Assembly: GCF_014697585.1 (NCBI RefSeq)
Contig: NZ_JACJSB010000004.1
Span: 62,001-126,000 of the forward strand
Source: Dolichospermum sp. FACHB-1091
GTDB lineage: Bacteria; Cyanobacteriota; Cyanobacteriia; Cyanobacteriales; Nostocaceae
Direction: 5' to 3'
Length of the DNA: 64,000 bases
Part shown: piece by piece, positions 1 to 7,765 of the stretch
Numbering within the stretch: position 1 is the first letter of the stretch
How the letters are laid out: every line of letters starts with the position of its first letter
Position numbers and translations under genes: made by a program
Notes under the pieces: model-generated
Told to the model about the DNA's origin: nothing
The model's database searches: none
The model's input: only the letters and a program-made list of their open reading frames with translations

Positions 1-1
1 T

Positions 2-811
2 TTGAAAAAAACAGGAGCAATAGTTTTTAATTTGGGAGATAAATATATTAACGGTGGTTTATCTCTAATTCCTTATAAATTTGCCATTCAAGCTACCCAA
101 AATCAAAATATTTTTCTGATTAATCAAATTACATGGTCAAAACTAAATCCTACACCACGTCAAGATAAAAGAAAATTAATACAAGCTACAGAACCTTTTT
201 TCATATTTGCTAAATCAAAAGATTATTACTTTAATTTAGATAATTATTTACAACATTTAGATACCTTTAATAAAAGTATTAAAGGTAAACCATCTGATAA
301 ATTAGGTAAAAAATATCTGGAATTAATTAAAAATTCTGATTTAAGCGAAGCACAAAAAAATCATGCTATTAAAGAATTAAATCAAGCTATTTTAGCAGTA
401 CATAATGGAGAAATTGAAGGATTTAGAATGAAAATTCATGGCATACATAAATTAGCCTATGGTGGACAAGAGGGAGGGAGAAATAACCAAATTAAGAATC
501 ATGGTTTTACTATTATTAGAATTTTAGGAAACACCATGAAAAAAGACATCATTGAAAGTCCGGTAGAAATTACTAAAAATAATCATCATCCAGCAGTTTA
601 TCCTTTATATATTATTCAGGAACTTATTAAATTATTAACTAAAGAAGATGATTTTATTCTTGATCCTTTTTGTGGTAGTGGGACTAGTTGTGTAGCAGCT
701 AGAAATTTAAATAGAAACTATTTAGGAATTGAAATTAATCCTGATTATGTAAATTTAGCTAATAACCGCATGGAACAACCTGATTCTCAACAACAGGAAT
801 TATTTATATGA
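2..811 (+). CDS. DNA methyltransferase, C-terminal part (5' end outside window)
   Basis: The C-terminal part of a site-specific DNA methyltransferase of the N4-cytosine/N6-adenine class. The SAM-binding motif DPFCGSGTSC lies near residue 222, close to the C-terminus, followed by GIEINPDYVNLA. This late position of motif I is typical of beta-class enzymes, in which the catalytic (D/S)PP(Y/W) motif lies upstream; that motif is not visible here, so it is presumably before the window. The first codon seen is TTG but the frame is open to the edge, so I treat the gene as 5'-truncated by the window. The stop overlaps the next ORF by 4 bp (ATGA), suggesting a restriction-modification operon. Target base and sequence cannot be told. 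Confidence 0.85.
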   Translation: MKKTGAIVFNLGDKYINGGLSLIPYKFAIQATQNQNIFLINQITWSKLNPTPRQDKRKLIQATEPFFIFAKSKDYYFNLDNYLQHLDTFNKSIKGKPSDKLGKKYLELIKNSDLSEAQKNHAIKELNQAILAVHNGEIEGFRMKIHGIHKLAYGGQEGGRNNQIKNHGFTIIRILGNTMKKDIIESPVEITKNNHHPAVYPLYIIQELIKLLTKEDDFILDPFCGSGTSCVAARNLNRNYLGIEINPDYVNLANNRMEQPDSQQQELFI

Positions 812-1086
812 AATATAATTATAATCGAGAAATAGAAACATTAGAACAATTTTATCAGGAAGCAATTGAATTAATTAAAAATCAAGCGTTATCAGAAATT
901 GAGGAAGAAATAAAAGACTGTGTAGATATTTTCGTTCATAAAATAGAAACTGATAAATCTTTAATTCAAGTAATTATTACCAGTTTACTCAAGAAAATAA
1001 TTAAACCTGAGCAAGATATTAGGTTGCATAATGTCAATAAAAATAAAATGAGCATTTTCACAATTAGGAAATTATTTAATTTTTGA
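808..1086 (+). CDS. Short ORF coupled to the methyltransferase, possibly a truncated restriction endonuclease
   Basis: A 92-residue acidic, helical protein whose ATG overlaps the methyltransferase stop (ATGA), so translation is probably coupled. In this position the cognate restriction endonuclease is expected, but 92 residues is far too short for one and no PD-(D/E)XK signature is visible. The sequence up to about residue 73 (PEQDIRLH) looks like an ordered N-terminal domain. The last ~20 residues are basic and low in complexity, as after a deletion or frameshift. It runs 11 bp into the convergent gene on the other strand. The view that it is the stump of a lost endonuclease is inference. 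Confidence 0.5.
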   Translation: MKYNYNREIETLEQFYQEAIELIKNQALSEIEEEIKDCVDIFVHKIETDKSLIQVIITSLLKKIIKPEQDIRLHNVNKNKMSIFTIRKLFNF

Positions 1087-1483
1087 CTTGTTGGAAAGTT
1101 TTATAATTTCTACAAACAACCTCTAAACAAATATCTCCTTCTAAATGAAAATAAATTAGTGATTGTAAATTGGTGTTAATTATTCCAGTTTGATTGACAA
1201 ATGGATAGGATGTAGATAAAAATTCCGGGATATTATCTTCAATTTTCTTGAGTTCAACTTCTCCTACCCAAAAACAGATATCTTCATCATTTGCATTTAG
1301 AGGTTGGGAAAAAACTAGGTGAATAATTTGATAAAACTCAATAGCTACATCATCAGCTTCAGGACCAAAGGTAAAGTCAAGACGTAATCCCAAGTTTTGA
1401 GGATTTAAAGAAATACCAACTAAGTCAGCACTTTTTAAATCTTCGAGAAAAGTAGTGAGGGTTGATGTAATTGTTGTTGTCAT
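1076..1483 (-). CDS. Hypothetical protein, possible immunity partner
   Basis: A 135-residue acidic protein of unknown function, without signal peptide or membrane segment. It has the alternating strand/helix look of small immunity-type proteins (for example ISLNPQNLGLRLDFTFGPEADD and a later CFWVGEVELKKIED, given here in short pieces). It lies downstream of, and overlaps by 4 bp, the short toxin-tip-like gene at 1480-1782, so the two form a tightly coupled pair. An immunity or antidote role is inferred only from this pairing and size. I do not recognise the family. Confidence 0.55.
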   Translation of the reverse strand: MTTTITSTLTTFLEDLKSADLVGISLNPQNLGLRLDFTFGPEADDVAIEFYQIIHLVFSQPLNANDEDICFWVGEVELKKIEDNIPEFLSTSYPFVNQTGIINTNLQSLIYFHLEGDICLEVVCRNYKTFQQVKN

Positions 1484-1782
1484 AGATTCACAATTTCTCC
1501 AGTATTATGAGTATTAGCTCCAGAAACAAATTCTATCTGCTCTCCATATTGATTATAGCGACGACGGTAAGATTTGCCATCAATTGCTTTAATTTTCGGA
1601 CCTGTGCGAACAATTTCCCCATTTGGTCTAATATGAATTTGACTACCATCTGGATGCTGAAATGTTTCATAACCCCCTTGAGTTTGCGTTTTAAATTCAA
1701 ATCCTTGGTTGCTGAGAATTATTAAGACTTCTGATCGTGGTTTTTCTGTTAAGTTAGGTAGTTGTTGAGCGGCTATATTCAT
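1480..1782 (-). CDS. Small basic protein resembling a polymorphic-toxin C-terminal domain
   Basis: A 100-residue protein. The core around residues 41-70 contains HPDGSQIHIRPNGEIVRTGP, followed by a basic KSYRRRY stretch. This 'PDG-x-IxIRPxGEIVRxGPK' pattern resembles C-terminal toxin tips of polymorphic toxins, usually found at the end of much larger secreted proteins. Here the domain stands alone, with an ATG start, and is the first gene of a two-gene unit. It could be a free-standing toxin, an orphan tip module, or an unrelated small protein. No catalytic residues can be assigned. Confidence 0.5.
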   Translation of the reverse strand: MNIAAQQLPNLTEKPRSEVLIILSNQGFEFKTQTQGGYETFQHPDGSQIHIRPNGEIVRTGPKIKAIDGKSYRRRYNQYGEQIEFVSGANTHNTGEIVNL

Positions 1783-1865
1783 TTATAACAGCTTGTTTAT
1801 TATTCCCATTTTACTCTTTATTTTTTAGGGTGATTTGTGGTTAGGTAATACACCACTAATTACCA

Positions 1866-1955
1866 AAAAAGGTGCGTTAGGCGATCGCTAACACACCCTA
1901 CAAAACTGGTGGTAATGCGATAGCGAAGCGCTCCGTAGGAATCGCTATCCGACCA
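1866..1955. repeat. Dispersed palindromic repeats between genes
   Basis: Two repeat types lie side by side: a GGTGCGTTA...TAACACACCCTAC palindrome around a GCGATCGC core, and the GCGATAGCGAAGCGCTCCG...AATCGC type. Both recur elsewhere in the window (6835, 12.2-12.6 kb, 13.25 kb, 14.16 kb, 15.1 kb, 17.05 kb, 22.65 kb). The rest of the 1783-2012 gap shows nothing else. Confidence 0.7.
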
Positions 1956-2012
1956 TTATTAGCCCGATATTGGTAATCTTGGTGTATTACAAAATGAAGT
2001 GCGGAATGTGGG

Positions 2013-3353
2013 CTACAATCCCCAATCTACAACTAGCAACCGCGGATCAAACTCTCGCAATAAACGTACCAGTTCTTTTAAATCATTAATAGAACTTACA
2101 CAGACGCAACCCGCACTACCAGGACTGTGTCCCTCTTTAATCCAGTTCCAATCAGCATGAAATCCAAATGCGTCACGGTCATCTGATTGCTTACCAACGA
2201 ACGGAACCCATACAGGACCAAGTCCGTTGTTTAAGTGTGGATGGGATGCGTTATAATTATCTTTACTTCCTGCCCAGTCAATATCGCCGATAATATAGCT
2301 ACCTTGAGGAATTGGCTGTAGACTACCTGGAAAACTGTCAGGATCGCTAAATAGTAAGAAACGCTGCGCTCCTGGTGCGCCAGATACTACCTCTAGGGAT
2401 TCAACCACACCTCGTGTGGGATGTACAAACTCCAATTTACACAATTTCAAGCCTTCATACGCATCTTTACTGGTGCGTGTAAGGCGACAGTAAACGCCTC
2501 TATCCGGCGTAGGAGCAGGAACAAGTCCCCGCGCTCGTCTTAGAGCATTTTCGAGCGCTCTTTTGGTTTCTGGTCCGACCTTACCATCAATTTTGCTTAA
2601 AGCCTCACGTCTTTGCAGCAGTTCAACAGCACTTTTGGTAATATCATTAAACTCATTTGGCTGCGAAGTCATCCGCAGGAATCCCAATCCTGCAAGAGCG
2701 CAATTGAGGATATAGCAATCATCTCCGACATCACCCTTGACAATTAATGCACTGGTAAATGGTAGAGGTACAGGAGCAGGGTGATAGGGACGTTCTTCTA
2801 CTAATGAAGTAGTAGGGGTTGTAGTTGGGACTGAAGTGGAACTTGCAGAATTTCCCACCGAAGGATTTAACCCATCTCTTCGGAACAAAGCTTCTTCGTC
2901 ATTACGACGATTGACTAATCCTGGCAAAACTGTTCTAGTACCATTGTCTGTACCATGTACCCAACGGTCAAATTCGCGGGCTGCACCTTCGTAATCTACG
3001 TCATTATTCAGTTTTCGTAATAGTGTTGACTCACCAAATGCTCCAATGCCAATGTTATAAACAAAGGAAACTAAGGCATCAAACATACCTTGTGTTAAAG
3101 CTGCTCGACAAAGCTGATCAACATCTTCTGCTGCTTGTTCAACTTCCATCTTCAACCAGCGTTCTGCTGTTGTTAGATTGATAACATCACCGGGCTGAAT
3201 GGGTCTGTTCAAATCCAAGTGTTCTATAGAACCGAACCCAATCGTCCATATTCCAACTGGATCTTTATACGCTTCAATCAAACCATCAGGGCGCTTCTTG
3301 TGCAACCCCTCCCATTTTTTAATTAAACTAAAACACTCGTTACTTGGTTTCAT
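2013..3353 (-). CDS. GH24 (T4-type) lysozyme with peptidoglycan-binding and L,D-transpeptidase-like domains
   Basis: A 446-residue peptidoglycan-active enzyme. Residues 1-160 match phage/GH24 lysozymes: catalytic Glu in KKWEG near residue 15, then YKDPVGIWTIGFGS. A Ser/Thr/Pro linker (about 165-190) follows. Residues ~205-275 look like a peptidoglycan-binding fold (KIDGKVGPETKRALE). The last ~150 residues carry a His...SxGC arrangement (FHADWNW, then SPGSAGCVCV) resembling the YkuD L,D-transpeptidase active site with its catalytic Cys. There is no signal peptide, as in phage endolysins. No other phage genes are nearby, so it looks domesticated or a lone prophage remnant. The C-terminal assignment is the least certain. 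Confidence 0.8.
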   Translation of the reverse strand: MKPSNECFSLIKKWEGLHKKRPDGLIEAYKDPVGIWTIGFGSIEHLDLNRPIQPGDVINLTTAERWLKMEVEQAAEDVDQLCRAALTQGMFDALVSFVYNIGIGAFGESTLLRKLNNDVDYEGAAREFDRWVHGTDNGTRTVLPGLVNRRNDEEALFRRDGLNPSVGNSASSTSVPTTTPTTSLVEERPYHPAPVPLPFTSALIVKGDVGDDCYILNCALAGLGFLRMTSQPNEFNDITKSAVELLQRREALSKIDGKVGPETKRALENALRRARGLVPAPTPDRGVYCRLTRTSKDAYEGLKLCKLEFVHPTRGVVESLEVVSGAPGAQRFLLFSDPDSFPGSLQPIPQGSYIIGDIDWAGSKDNYNASHPHLNNGLGPVWVPFVGKQSDDRDAFGFHADWNWIKEGHSPGSAGCVCVSSINDLKELVRLLREFDPRLLVVDWGL

Positions 3354-3617
3354 ACTTTTAACTCTAGGCTAAAGTTCTTTTGAGATCATCTTCAAATTTT
3401 TTGATATACCTCCAGTAATGTTGAGGGTTCACAAAAAATAAGATATGTTAAAAGGTACTATGTTTCCTTTTGTTTTTCACCCACGTTACACCACTTACCT
3501 AAACCTGAAAAGCGGAAAAAAGCGGATTGCAAAAAAAAATTACAAACAGACGGAAAAAGGCTGAAAAGTACGGATAAAGTCTGCTATCATTACTTATGTC
3601 GCGTTACATTTTTAGCC

Positions 3618-4127
3618 ATGCAGGTTCACGAACTACTACAACTTGTGGATGACGCTGTTTATCTCAACACGGGAAAGCATCTCAATGACTTGCAACGTGG
3701 AGTTATTGAGGGGACACTAAAGCACCAAAAGTATGCTGATATTGCGGAAAATTGTGGTTGTAGCGCGGGTCATGCAAAGGATGTAGGTTACGAACTTTTA
3801 AAAATGTTATCTGATATTTTTGGTGAACCAGTTGATAAAAGTAATCTTAAATCAGTTCTAGAACGACAAGGAAATGTGAATATTTCTTTGGGTAATAATA
3901 GTAAAATTAACAGTAATTTAATTGGCTGTATAAATATTGGTTCTAAACAACCTAAAACTAAACCAGATAAAAGTCATTCTGGTAATTCTAAATTAAAGCA
4001 ACGAAATAAGAATAAAACTCAGATAGAAAAGATTAGTAAATTAAGGTATTTTGGCTTAAATGATGAGCAAATTGCAGAGGTGTTAGAGTTACCTTTAGAG
4101 GTAATTAAACAGGTAGTATCGGAATGA
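3618..4127 (+). CDS. vMAP-type N-terminal HTH protein
   Basis: A 169-residue protein. Residues 1-85 match the helix-turn-helix domain found at the N-terminus of cyanobacterial vMAP (vWA-MoxR-associated) and conflict-system proteins: the LNDLQRGVIEGTLKHQKYAD...CGCSAGHAKDVGYEL pattern with a C-terminal GEPVDKSNLKSVLER. A polar linker follows. The last 30 residues (LRYFGLNDEQIAEVLELPLE) form a second HTH-like segment common in cyanobacterial proteins. The usual effector (NACHT, TIR, protease) is missing. A paralogue with the same N-terminal domain is at 61886-62422. An adaptor or regulatory role is inference. Confidence 0.7.
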   Translation: MQVHELLQLVDDAVYLNTGKHLNDLQRGVIEGTLKHQKYADIAENCGCSAGHAKDVGYELLKMLSDIFGEPVDKSNLKSVLERQGNVNISLGNNSKINSNLIGCINIGSKQPKTKPDKSHSGNSKLKQRNKNKTQIEKISKLRYFGLNDEQIAEVLELPLEVIKQVVSE

Positions 4128-4299
4128 TAAAGCTTTTAATTTCCAAGACGCTAGAAATTCAACGAAGTTAAAGCATCTTTCAAAATTTTATTAGGTAGGT
4201 GCGTATTGTCGTTATTTTCTCTAAAACTCCCTCATTTAATTGGTTCTTGAGAAAATTATATTATACCAAATAAATGTATCAACGGATTCATCTTTTTAG

Positions 4300-4856
4300 T
4301 TAGTTGTGTTTATCATAGGTGTAGCTGGAAATATCAAAACAGGAGTTGTAGATATTGTTTGTTAGACAGCGGACACCATTTAGGTGCTATCGCTGCTTTA
4401 GCATATCTTCACGAAAAAAACATACGACTATGTTTTGATTTTGATAAACTTATTCTCAATGCAGATTTGTGATTTGAGAACCAGGAGTTTATTACTAACA
4501 GAGAATTTTGAGTAAATAGAAATTTACTCAGTGGTGCATGATATCGAGGGAATTTCACCAGGGTTCTATAAAAATACACATCTCATTCAAGCGGGTAACT
4601 TTAGGGAAAAAATAGGTTATTTGTGCATTAATCAAGCTATAGATAGAGATTGTGCTGTAACTTTGTTTTTTTCTCCAATTATTTGAGTTATCAAATCGCT
4701 GTGCAATTAGCCGGATTTGTTGAAAAGAGTGTGTATTTATTTAGCAATTATTGGAAAATAGATTCTAGTGGGATTGGTGCTTTTTATGATGATGAAACCC
4801 AAGACTTTCTAGAAACCAATAAGGACGTATTGTACGCAATGGCAATTGGTAAATAA
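4300..4856 (+). pseudogene. Decayed SagB/ThcOx-type nitroreductase-family gene
   Basis: Three reading-frame segments together read like the C-terminal domain of a SagB-type FMN oxidoreductase. Segment 1 (about 4323-4472) gives SWKYQNRSCRYCLLDSGHHL and ends in TGA. Segment 2 (about 4525-4686, another frame) gives YSVVHDIEGISPGFYKN and ends in TGA. Segment 3 (from about 4687, the frame of segment 1) gives QLAGFVEKSVYL...DSSGIGAFYDDE and the native end. At least two frameshifts and the missing N-terminal domain make it non-functional. SagB-like enzymes oxidise azolines in peptide modification; no such cluster remains here. The exact 5' limit is uncertain. Confidence 0.7.
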
Positions 4857-4874
4857 ATAGGAAAATAACGGGAA

Positions 4875-5249
4875 ATGACGAAAAAAGAATCTCAATTCCA
4901 TGCTGATGATAAACATCCTATACAGCCAACATCAGCAGATATTATGCTTAGGCAACAATTGGAACATTCAATTAGTAAATACTTTTATGAAGGATGCGAT
5001 CGCATTATTCATAATTTGTTGTCTAATTGTCGTTGGTATGCCACAACCCACGCTAGTATTTTGACTTTAGTCATTGAATGTCCCGACCAAGTTACTAACT
5101 GGCAAATTTTGCAACAAATTGTTCCCATGGCCAATGTTCTTTCTGGCATTGTTAGCAGTGCCAAAATTCGTATTTGTCCACCTGATCATCAAACTGTACC
5201 TTTTGAAATGAGGGTAGATGAGTTACCAGTTTATCGTGATTGGATCTGA
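4875..5249 (+). CDS. Conserved cyanobacterial protein, paralogue of 63358-63729
   Basis: A 124-residue soluble protein of unknown function. A hydrophilic 25-residue N-terminus precedes a core with LEHSISKYFYEGCDRIIHNL, SNCRWYATTHASILTLVIEC and a C-terminal VDELPVYRDWI. The gene at 63358-63729 encodes a clear paralogue with the same length and the same landmarks (EQSIGKCFFYACDRI, LLSNCQWYMTTNKTTLMLIV, VNEISAYRDWL). It lies just upstream of, and convergent with, hupW. A link to hydrogenase is suggested only by position. Confidence 0.75.
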   Translation: MTKKESQFHADDKHPIQPTSADIMLRQQLEHSISKYFYEGCDRIIHNLLSNCRWYATTHASILTLVIECPDQVTNWQILQQIVPMANVLSGIVSSAKIRICPPDHQTVPFEMRVDELPVYRDWI

Positions 5250-5290
5250 TTTAATTGAGGATTTGAGAATTTAGGATTTGAGATTGTTGA

Positions 5291-5764
5291 TTAAGCCATG
5301 ACATTCTGCTGGATAACTGTAATTAGTTCAGCAAAAACTAAATCAGCAGAACGTCGAACCACGGGACTTAATTCCAGCCCCAAATCCAGATTTCCAGCTT
5401 CAATTAAATAAACTGTCACCTCTTGGGGAAAATCATCACCAAAGATTTTTCTCCCAGCCGCCAAAGCATGATCCCAACGAAAATCATGTAAGTTGTAACT
5501 AGGTTCGGGTAGCGCCTCTAATTCGTTCCCTGGGACTTTAAATATAGCACCTGCTTCTGAACCTGTGCAACTAGCATCAAGAATAATTAATTTTTCACTT
5601 CCTCTCGCTTGAAACATCACCTCCATTCCCGCAGTTCCACAGTCAAAAACGCGGATTTTGGGGTGAGGATTTTGGGCGAGATATTGCTGTAAACCTTGGG
5701 CAATAATTACGCCGACAGCATCATCACTGCGATTCAGATTACCACAACCAATGATAGTTAGCAT
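5291..5764 (-). CDS. hupW: Hydrogenase maturation endopeptidase HupW
   Basis: Nickel-dependent C-terminal endopeptidase that removes the short tail of the uptake-hydrogenase large subunit HupL after the NiFe centre is inserted. The 157 residues match the HyaD/HybD/HoxM family: N-terminal IIGCGNLNRSDDAVGV, the metal-ligand acidic residue in this segment, VFDCGTAGMEVMFQ, and HDFRWDHALAAGRK. I choose HupW rather than HoxW because the window carries hupSL and hyp genes and the sequence matches what I recall of Nostoc HupW. It is on the same strand as hupL but separated from it by toxin-antitoxin genes and a remnant, so it is probably transcribed on its own. Confidence 0.9.
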   Translation of the reverse strand: MLTIIGCGNLNRSDDAVGVIIAQGLQQYLAQNPHPKIRVFDCGTAGMEVMFQARGSEKLIILDASCTGSEAGAIFKVPGNELEALPEPSYNLHDFRWDHALAAGRKIFGDDFPQEVTVYLIEAGNLDLGLELSPVVRRSADLVFAELITVIQQNVMA

Positions 5765-6080
5765 GGGATATTTATCCTAACATGAATATTATCAATTTGG
5801 CACAAAAAATTAAAATTTATGGAAATTCTGACTACATCTTTAATCATTGACTTTATAGTGAGTTTAAATAAGTCAACGGAAAAAAACCGACATCAGTAAC
5901 GAAAAGTAAAGTTGCCCGAAACCTCTTTTCTGTTAAGAGTTAAGAGTTAAGAGTTCCCTCACTATAACGACAATTTTTAACGCCAACCTACTTACGCAAA
6001 ACACCAAACATGGAGGTTATTGTGCCAAAGTATCCAAGTTGGCCTATAATAACAATATTGATATAGTGAGAGAGTGTGCA
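5765..6080. other. Intergenic stretch with a short heptamer repeat
   Basis: No gene is seen. A TTAAGAG heptamer is repeated three times at 5933-5955, the short-tandem-repeat type typical of heterocystous cyanobacteria. The remainder is AT-rich sequence between divergent hupW and the HigBA-like pair and probably holds both promoters. Confidence 0.6.
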
Positions 6081-6482
6081 GTGCCTGAAACCCAGGTTGT
6101 TTTCTACCAGGAGGAGGATGGGGAAGTACCTGTTCTGGAATGGTTGACGCGACTTTTAAAAGAAGACCGCAAAGGATATGCAAACTGTGTAGCCCGCATC
6201 AAGCAGCTTGCGGCTTTAGGATACGAACTGCGTCGCCCTGGGGCGGATTACTTGCGAGATGGAATTTATGAATTGCGGGCAAAGCATATTCATGTCCAGT
6301 ACCGGATTTTGTACTTCTTTCATGGGCAAAACGTGGCGATTCTGGCACAAGCCATTACGAAAGAACAAGCAGCAGTACCAGCAATTGATATCGAACGAGC
6401 GATAGCGCGAAAGCGTTTATTTGAGGAAAACCCAGAAACACACACTTACTACGAGGAGGAAGATGATGATGGCCAAGACTAA
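6081..6482 (+). CDS. RelE/HigB-type toxin (Gp49-like)
   Basis: A 133-residue mRNA-interferase-type toxin of the HigB/Gp49 family: VLEWLTRLLKEDRKGYANCV, GYELRRPGADYLRDGIYELR and VQYRILYFFHGQNVAIL are the usual landmarks. The acidic tail (EEEDDDG) is longer than in most family members. The frame is open from TTG 6039 and has GTG codons at 6066 and 6081. I prefer GTG 6081 because it gives the normal family start and has a weak GAGAG upstream. The toxin precedes and overlaps the XRE antitoxin by 20 bp, the reversed gene order typical of higBA. The partner suggests autoregulation. Confidence 0.85.
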   Translation: MPETQVVFYQEEDGEVPVLEWLTRLLKEDRKGYANCVARIKQLAALGYELRRPGADYLRDGIYELRAKHIHVQYRILYFFHGQNVAILAQAITKEQAAVPAIDIERAIARKRLFEENPETHTYYEEEDDDGQD

Positions 6483-6780
6483 GGATGCGATTAAAATTAT
6501 CGACAAGATGACTCGTACTGATCCTCAACTTGAGGCAATGGTAGCGGTATCTGCCATTAATGGAGAAGTGGCACAGTTAATATATGAAGCCAGAACCAAA
6601 GCAGGGTTAACGCAGAAACAGTTGGCTGAACTGATTGGTACAAAACAACCAGTAATTGCACGGCTAGAAGATGCTGACTATGAAGGACATTCTCTTTCCA
6701 TGCTGCAAAAAATCGCTCATGCTCTGAATCAGCGGGTAGTAATTCATCTGACTCCAATGGATGAACAGCAAATTGCATAG
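6463..6780 (+). CDS. XRE-family antitoxin (HigA-like)
   Basis: Antitoxin and probable autorepressor paired with the toxin ending at 6482. An HTH_3 domain covers roughly residues 45-100: AGLTQKQLAELIGTKQPVIARLED, then LQKIAHALNQRVVIHL. The start is one of three consecutive ATG codons (6463, 6466, 6469) preceded by GAGGAGGAAG, a strong ribosome-binding site embedded in the toxin's acidic tail. About 105 residues, normal for the family. Confidence 0.85.
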   Translation: MMMAKTKDAIKIIDKMTRTDPQLEAMVAVSAINGEVAQLIYEARTKAGLTQKQLAELIGTKQPVIARLEDADYEGHSLSMLQKIAHALNQRVVIHLTPMDEQQIA

Positions 6781-6834
6781 TGACTGGCAGAGGGTAAGGT
6801 GGAGTAAAACTTTCAGTGGAGAAATAGATTTTCT

Positions 6835-6866
6835 GCGATAGCGAAGCGCTCCGTAGGAATCGCTTA
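6835..6866. repeat. Dispersed palindrome
   Basis: The copy reads GCGATAGCGAAGCGCTCCG then TAGGAATCGCTTA, the same repeat as at 1917-1950. It abuts the truncated SET remnant and may mark the insertion or deletion that destroyed its 5' part. Confidence 0.65.
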
Positions 6867-6916
6867 TTTCACCCTTTTTATTGATATCAGGGTCTTTGTA
6901 AGAACTTACTTATATT

Positions 6917-7045
6917 AAGAATTTTGCTAAAAATATCATTGATATTATTGCTTATAAATATATTCGGGAAGGTCAAGAAATTACGATTAATTATAATGGA
7001 CAGGTTGATGATATTTCTCCTGTGTGGTTTGATGTGGAGGAATAA
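6917..7045 (+). pseudogene. 3' remnant of a SET-domain protein gene
   Basis: A 42-codon open stretch reads KNFAKNIIDIIAYKYIREGQ followed by EITINYNGQVDDISPVWF and ends at TAA 7043. 'GEEITINYNG' is the hallmark C-terminal motif of SET-domain lysine methyltransferases. No start or upstream SET motifs remain; a dispersed palindrome sits just before it. It is a decayed fragment with no expected product. Confidence 0.65.
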
Positions 7046-7101
7046 GGCTAACCCAGAGGCGCTCCAGTCCCAGAGAGATGAAGAAATGAGCAGGTTATTG
7101 T

Positions 7102-7530
7102 TTAACTTTTATCCGTTTGTGCTAGAAAATCCTTTGGTGATAAAATAGGAATGTTTTCATAGCATTTAAGCACCAATAAATTTTCATCTCCGGTAATAAT
7201 TAAATCGGCATTACCAGCCATGGCAAGTGAGAGAAATTTATCGTCTTTTGGATCTCGACAAACTTGCACATGATTGACTATATCAACTATCTCAGCCAGA
7301 TTTTTTAGATATAAAATAAACTTTTGTCGCTCTTCAAAACTGACATAATTATCAAATTTTTTCCTAGAGAGAACCATTTCTAACTCTGTAAGTGTGTCCG
7401 CAGAAACAAGAATGTGATGGGAATCCAAAGCATAACGAACTGCTTGAGAAGTGATAGATTTGGGAGTTAGTAAACGACTCACAAAACAATTAGTGTCAAT
7501 GACAATTTTTTGCTCAATCATCACTTTCAA
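7102..7530 (-). CDS. PIN-domain toxin (VapC-like)
   Basis: A 142-residue PIN-domain RNase of the COG1569 type. The N-terminal IVIDTNCFVSRLL carries the first catalytic Asp, a mid-protein Glu lies in LTELEMVLSR, and the C-terminal CRDPKDDKFLSLAMAGNADL with ITGDENLL completes the acidic cluster. It would cleave RNA with Mg2+ when free of antitoxin. The start overlaps the upstream antitoxin gene by 17 bp, giving the antitoxin-first order usual for this class. Confidence 0.88.
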   Translation of the reverse strand: MKVMIEQKIVIDTNCFVSRLLTPKSITSQAVRYALDSHHILVSADTLTELEMVLSRKKFDNYVSFEERQKFILYLKNLAEIVDIVNHVQVCRDPKDDKFLSLAMAGNADLIITGDENLLVLKCYENIPILSPKDFLAQTDKS

Positions 7531-7765
7531 GAATTTCCTTGAGCCTTTCTTCTGTCATACCTTTTGCTTCAGCATTTTTGCCAACTTGATCACAAAATTC
7601 GTGAAACTCATTTTTTAGCAATTTGGTCAATCTTTGATACTCTAAGACAGATAGCACTACAACTAAATCTTGTTCCTGACGCTGAATGGTTATTGGTTCT
7701 TTTTGAGCTTTATCTAAAAATTCTGCAAAATTTTGTTTTGCTTCCGTGGCAGATAGGTAAATCAT
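7514..7765 (-). CDS. Phd/YefM-family antitoxin
   Basis: An 83-residue antitoxin for the PIN toxin downstream. The N-terminal MIYLSATEAKQNFAEFLDKA and EPITIQRQEQDLVVVLS form the Phd/YefM DNA-binding fold, and the C-terminal tail (TEERLKEILESDD) would wrap the toxin. The start ATG 7765 follows an AGGAGGTAT ribosome-binding site on the minus strand. Autoregulation is expected for the family. Confidence 0.87.
   Translation of the reverse strand: MIYLSATEAKQNFAEFLDKAQKEPITIQRQEQDLVVVLSVLEYQRLTKLLKNEFHEFCDQVGKNAEAKGMTEERLKEILESDD

Noticed and set aside
6924-7148. 74-codon frame
   Set aside because: It is out of frame with the SET-domain remnant, which gives the meaningful translation, and runs antisense into the PIN toxin gene.
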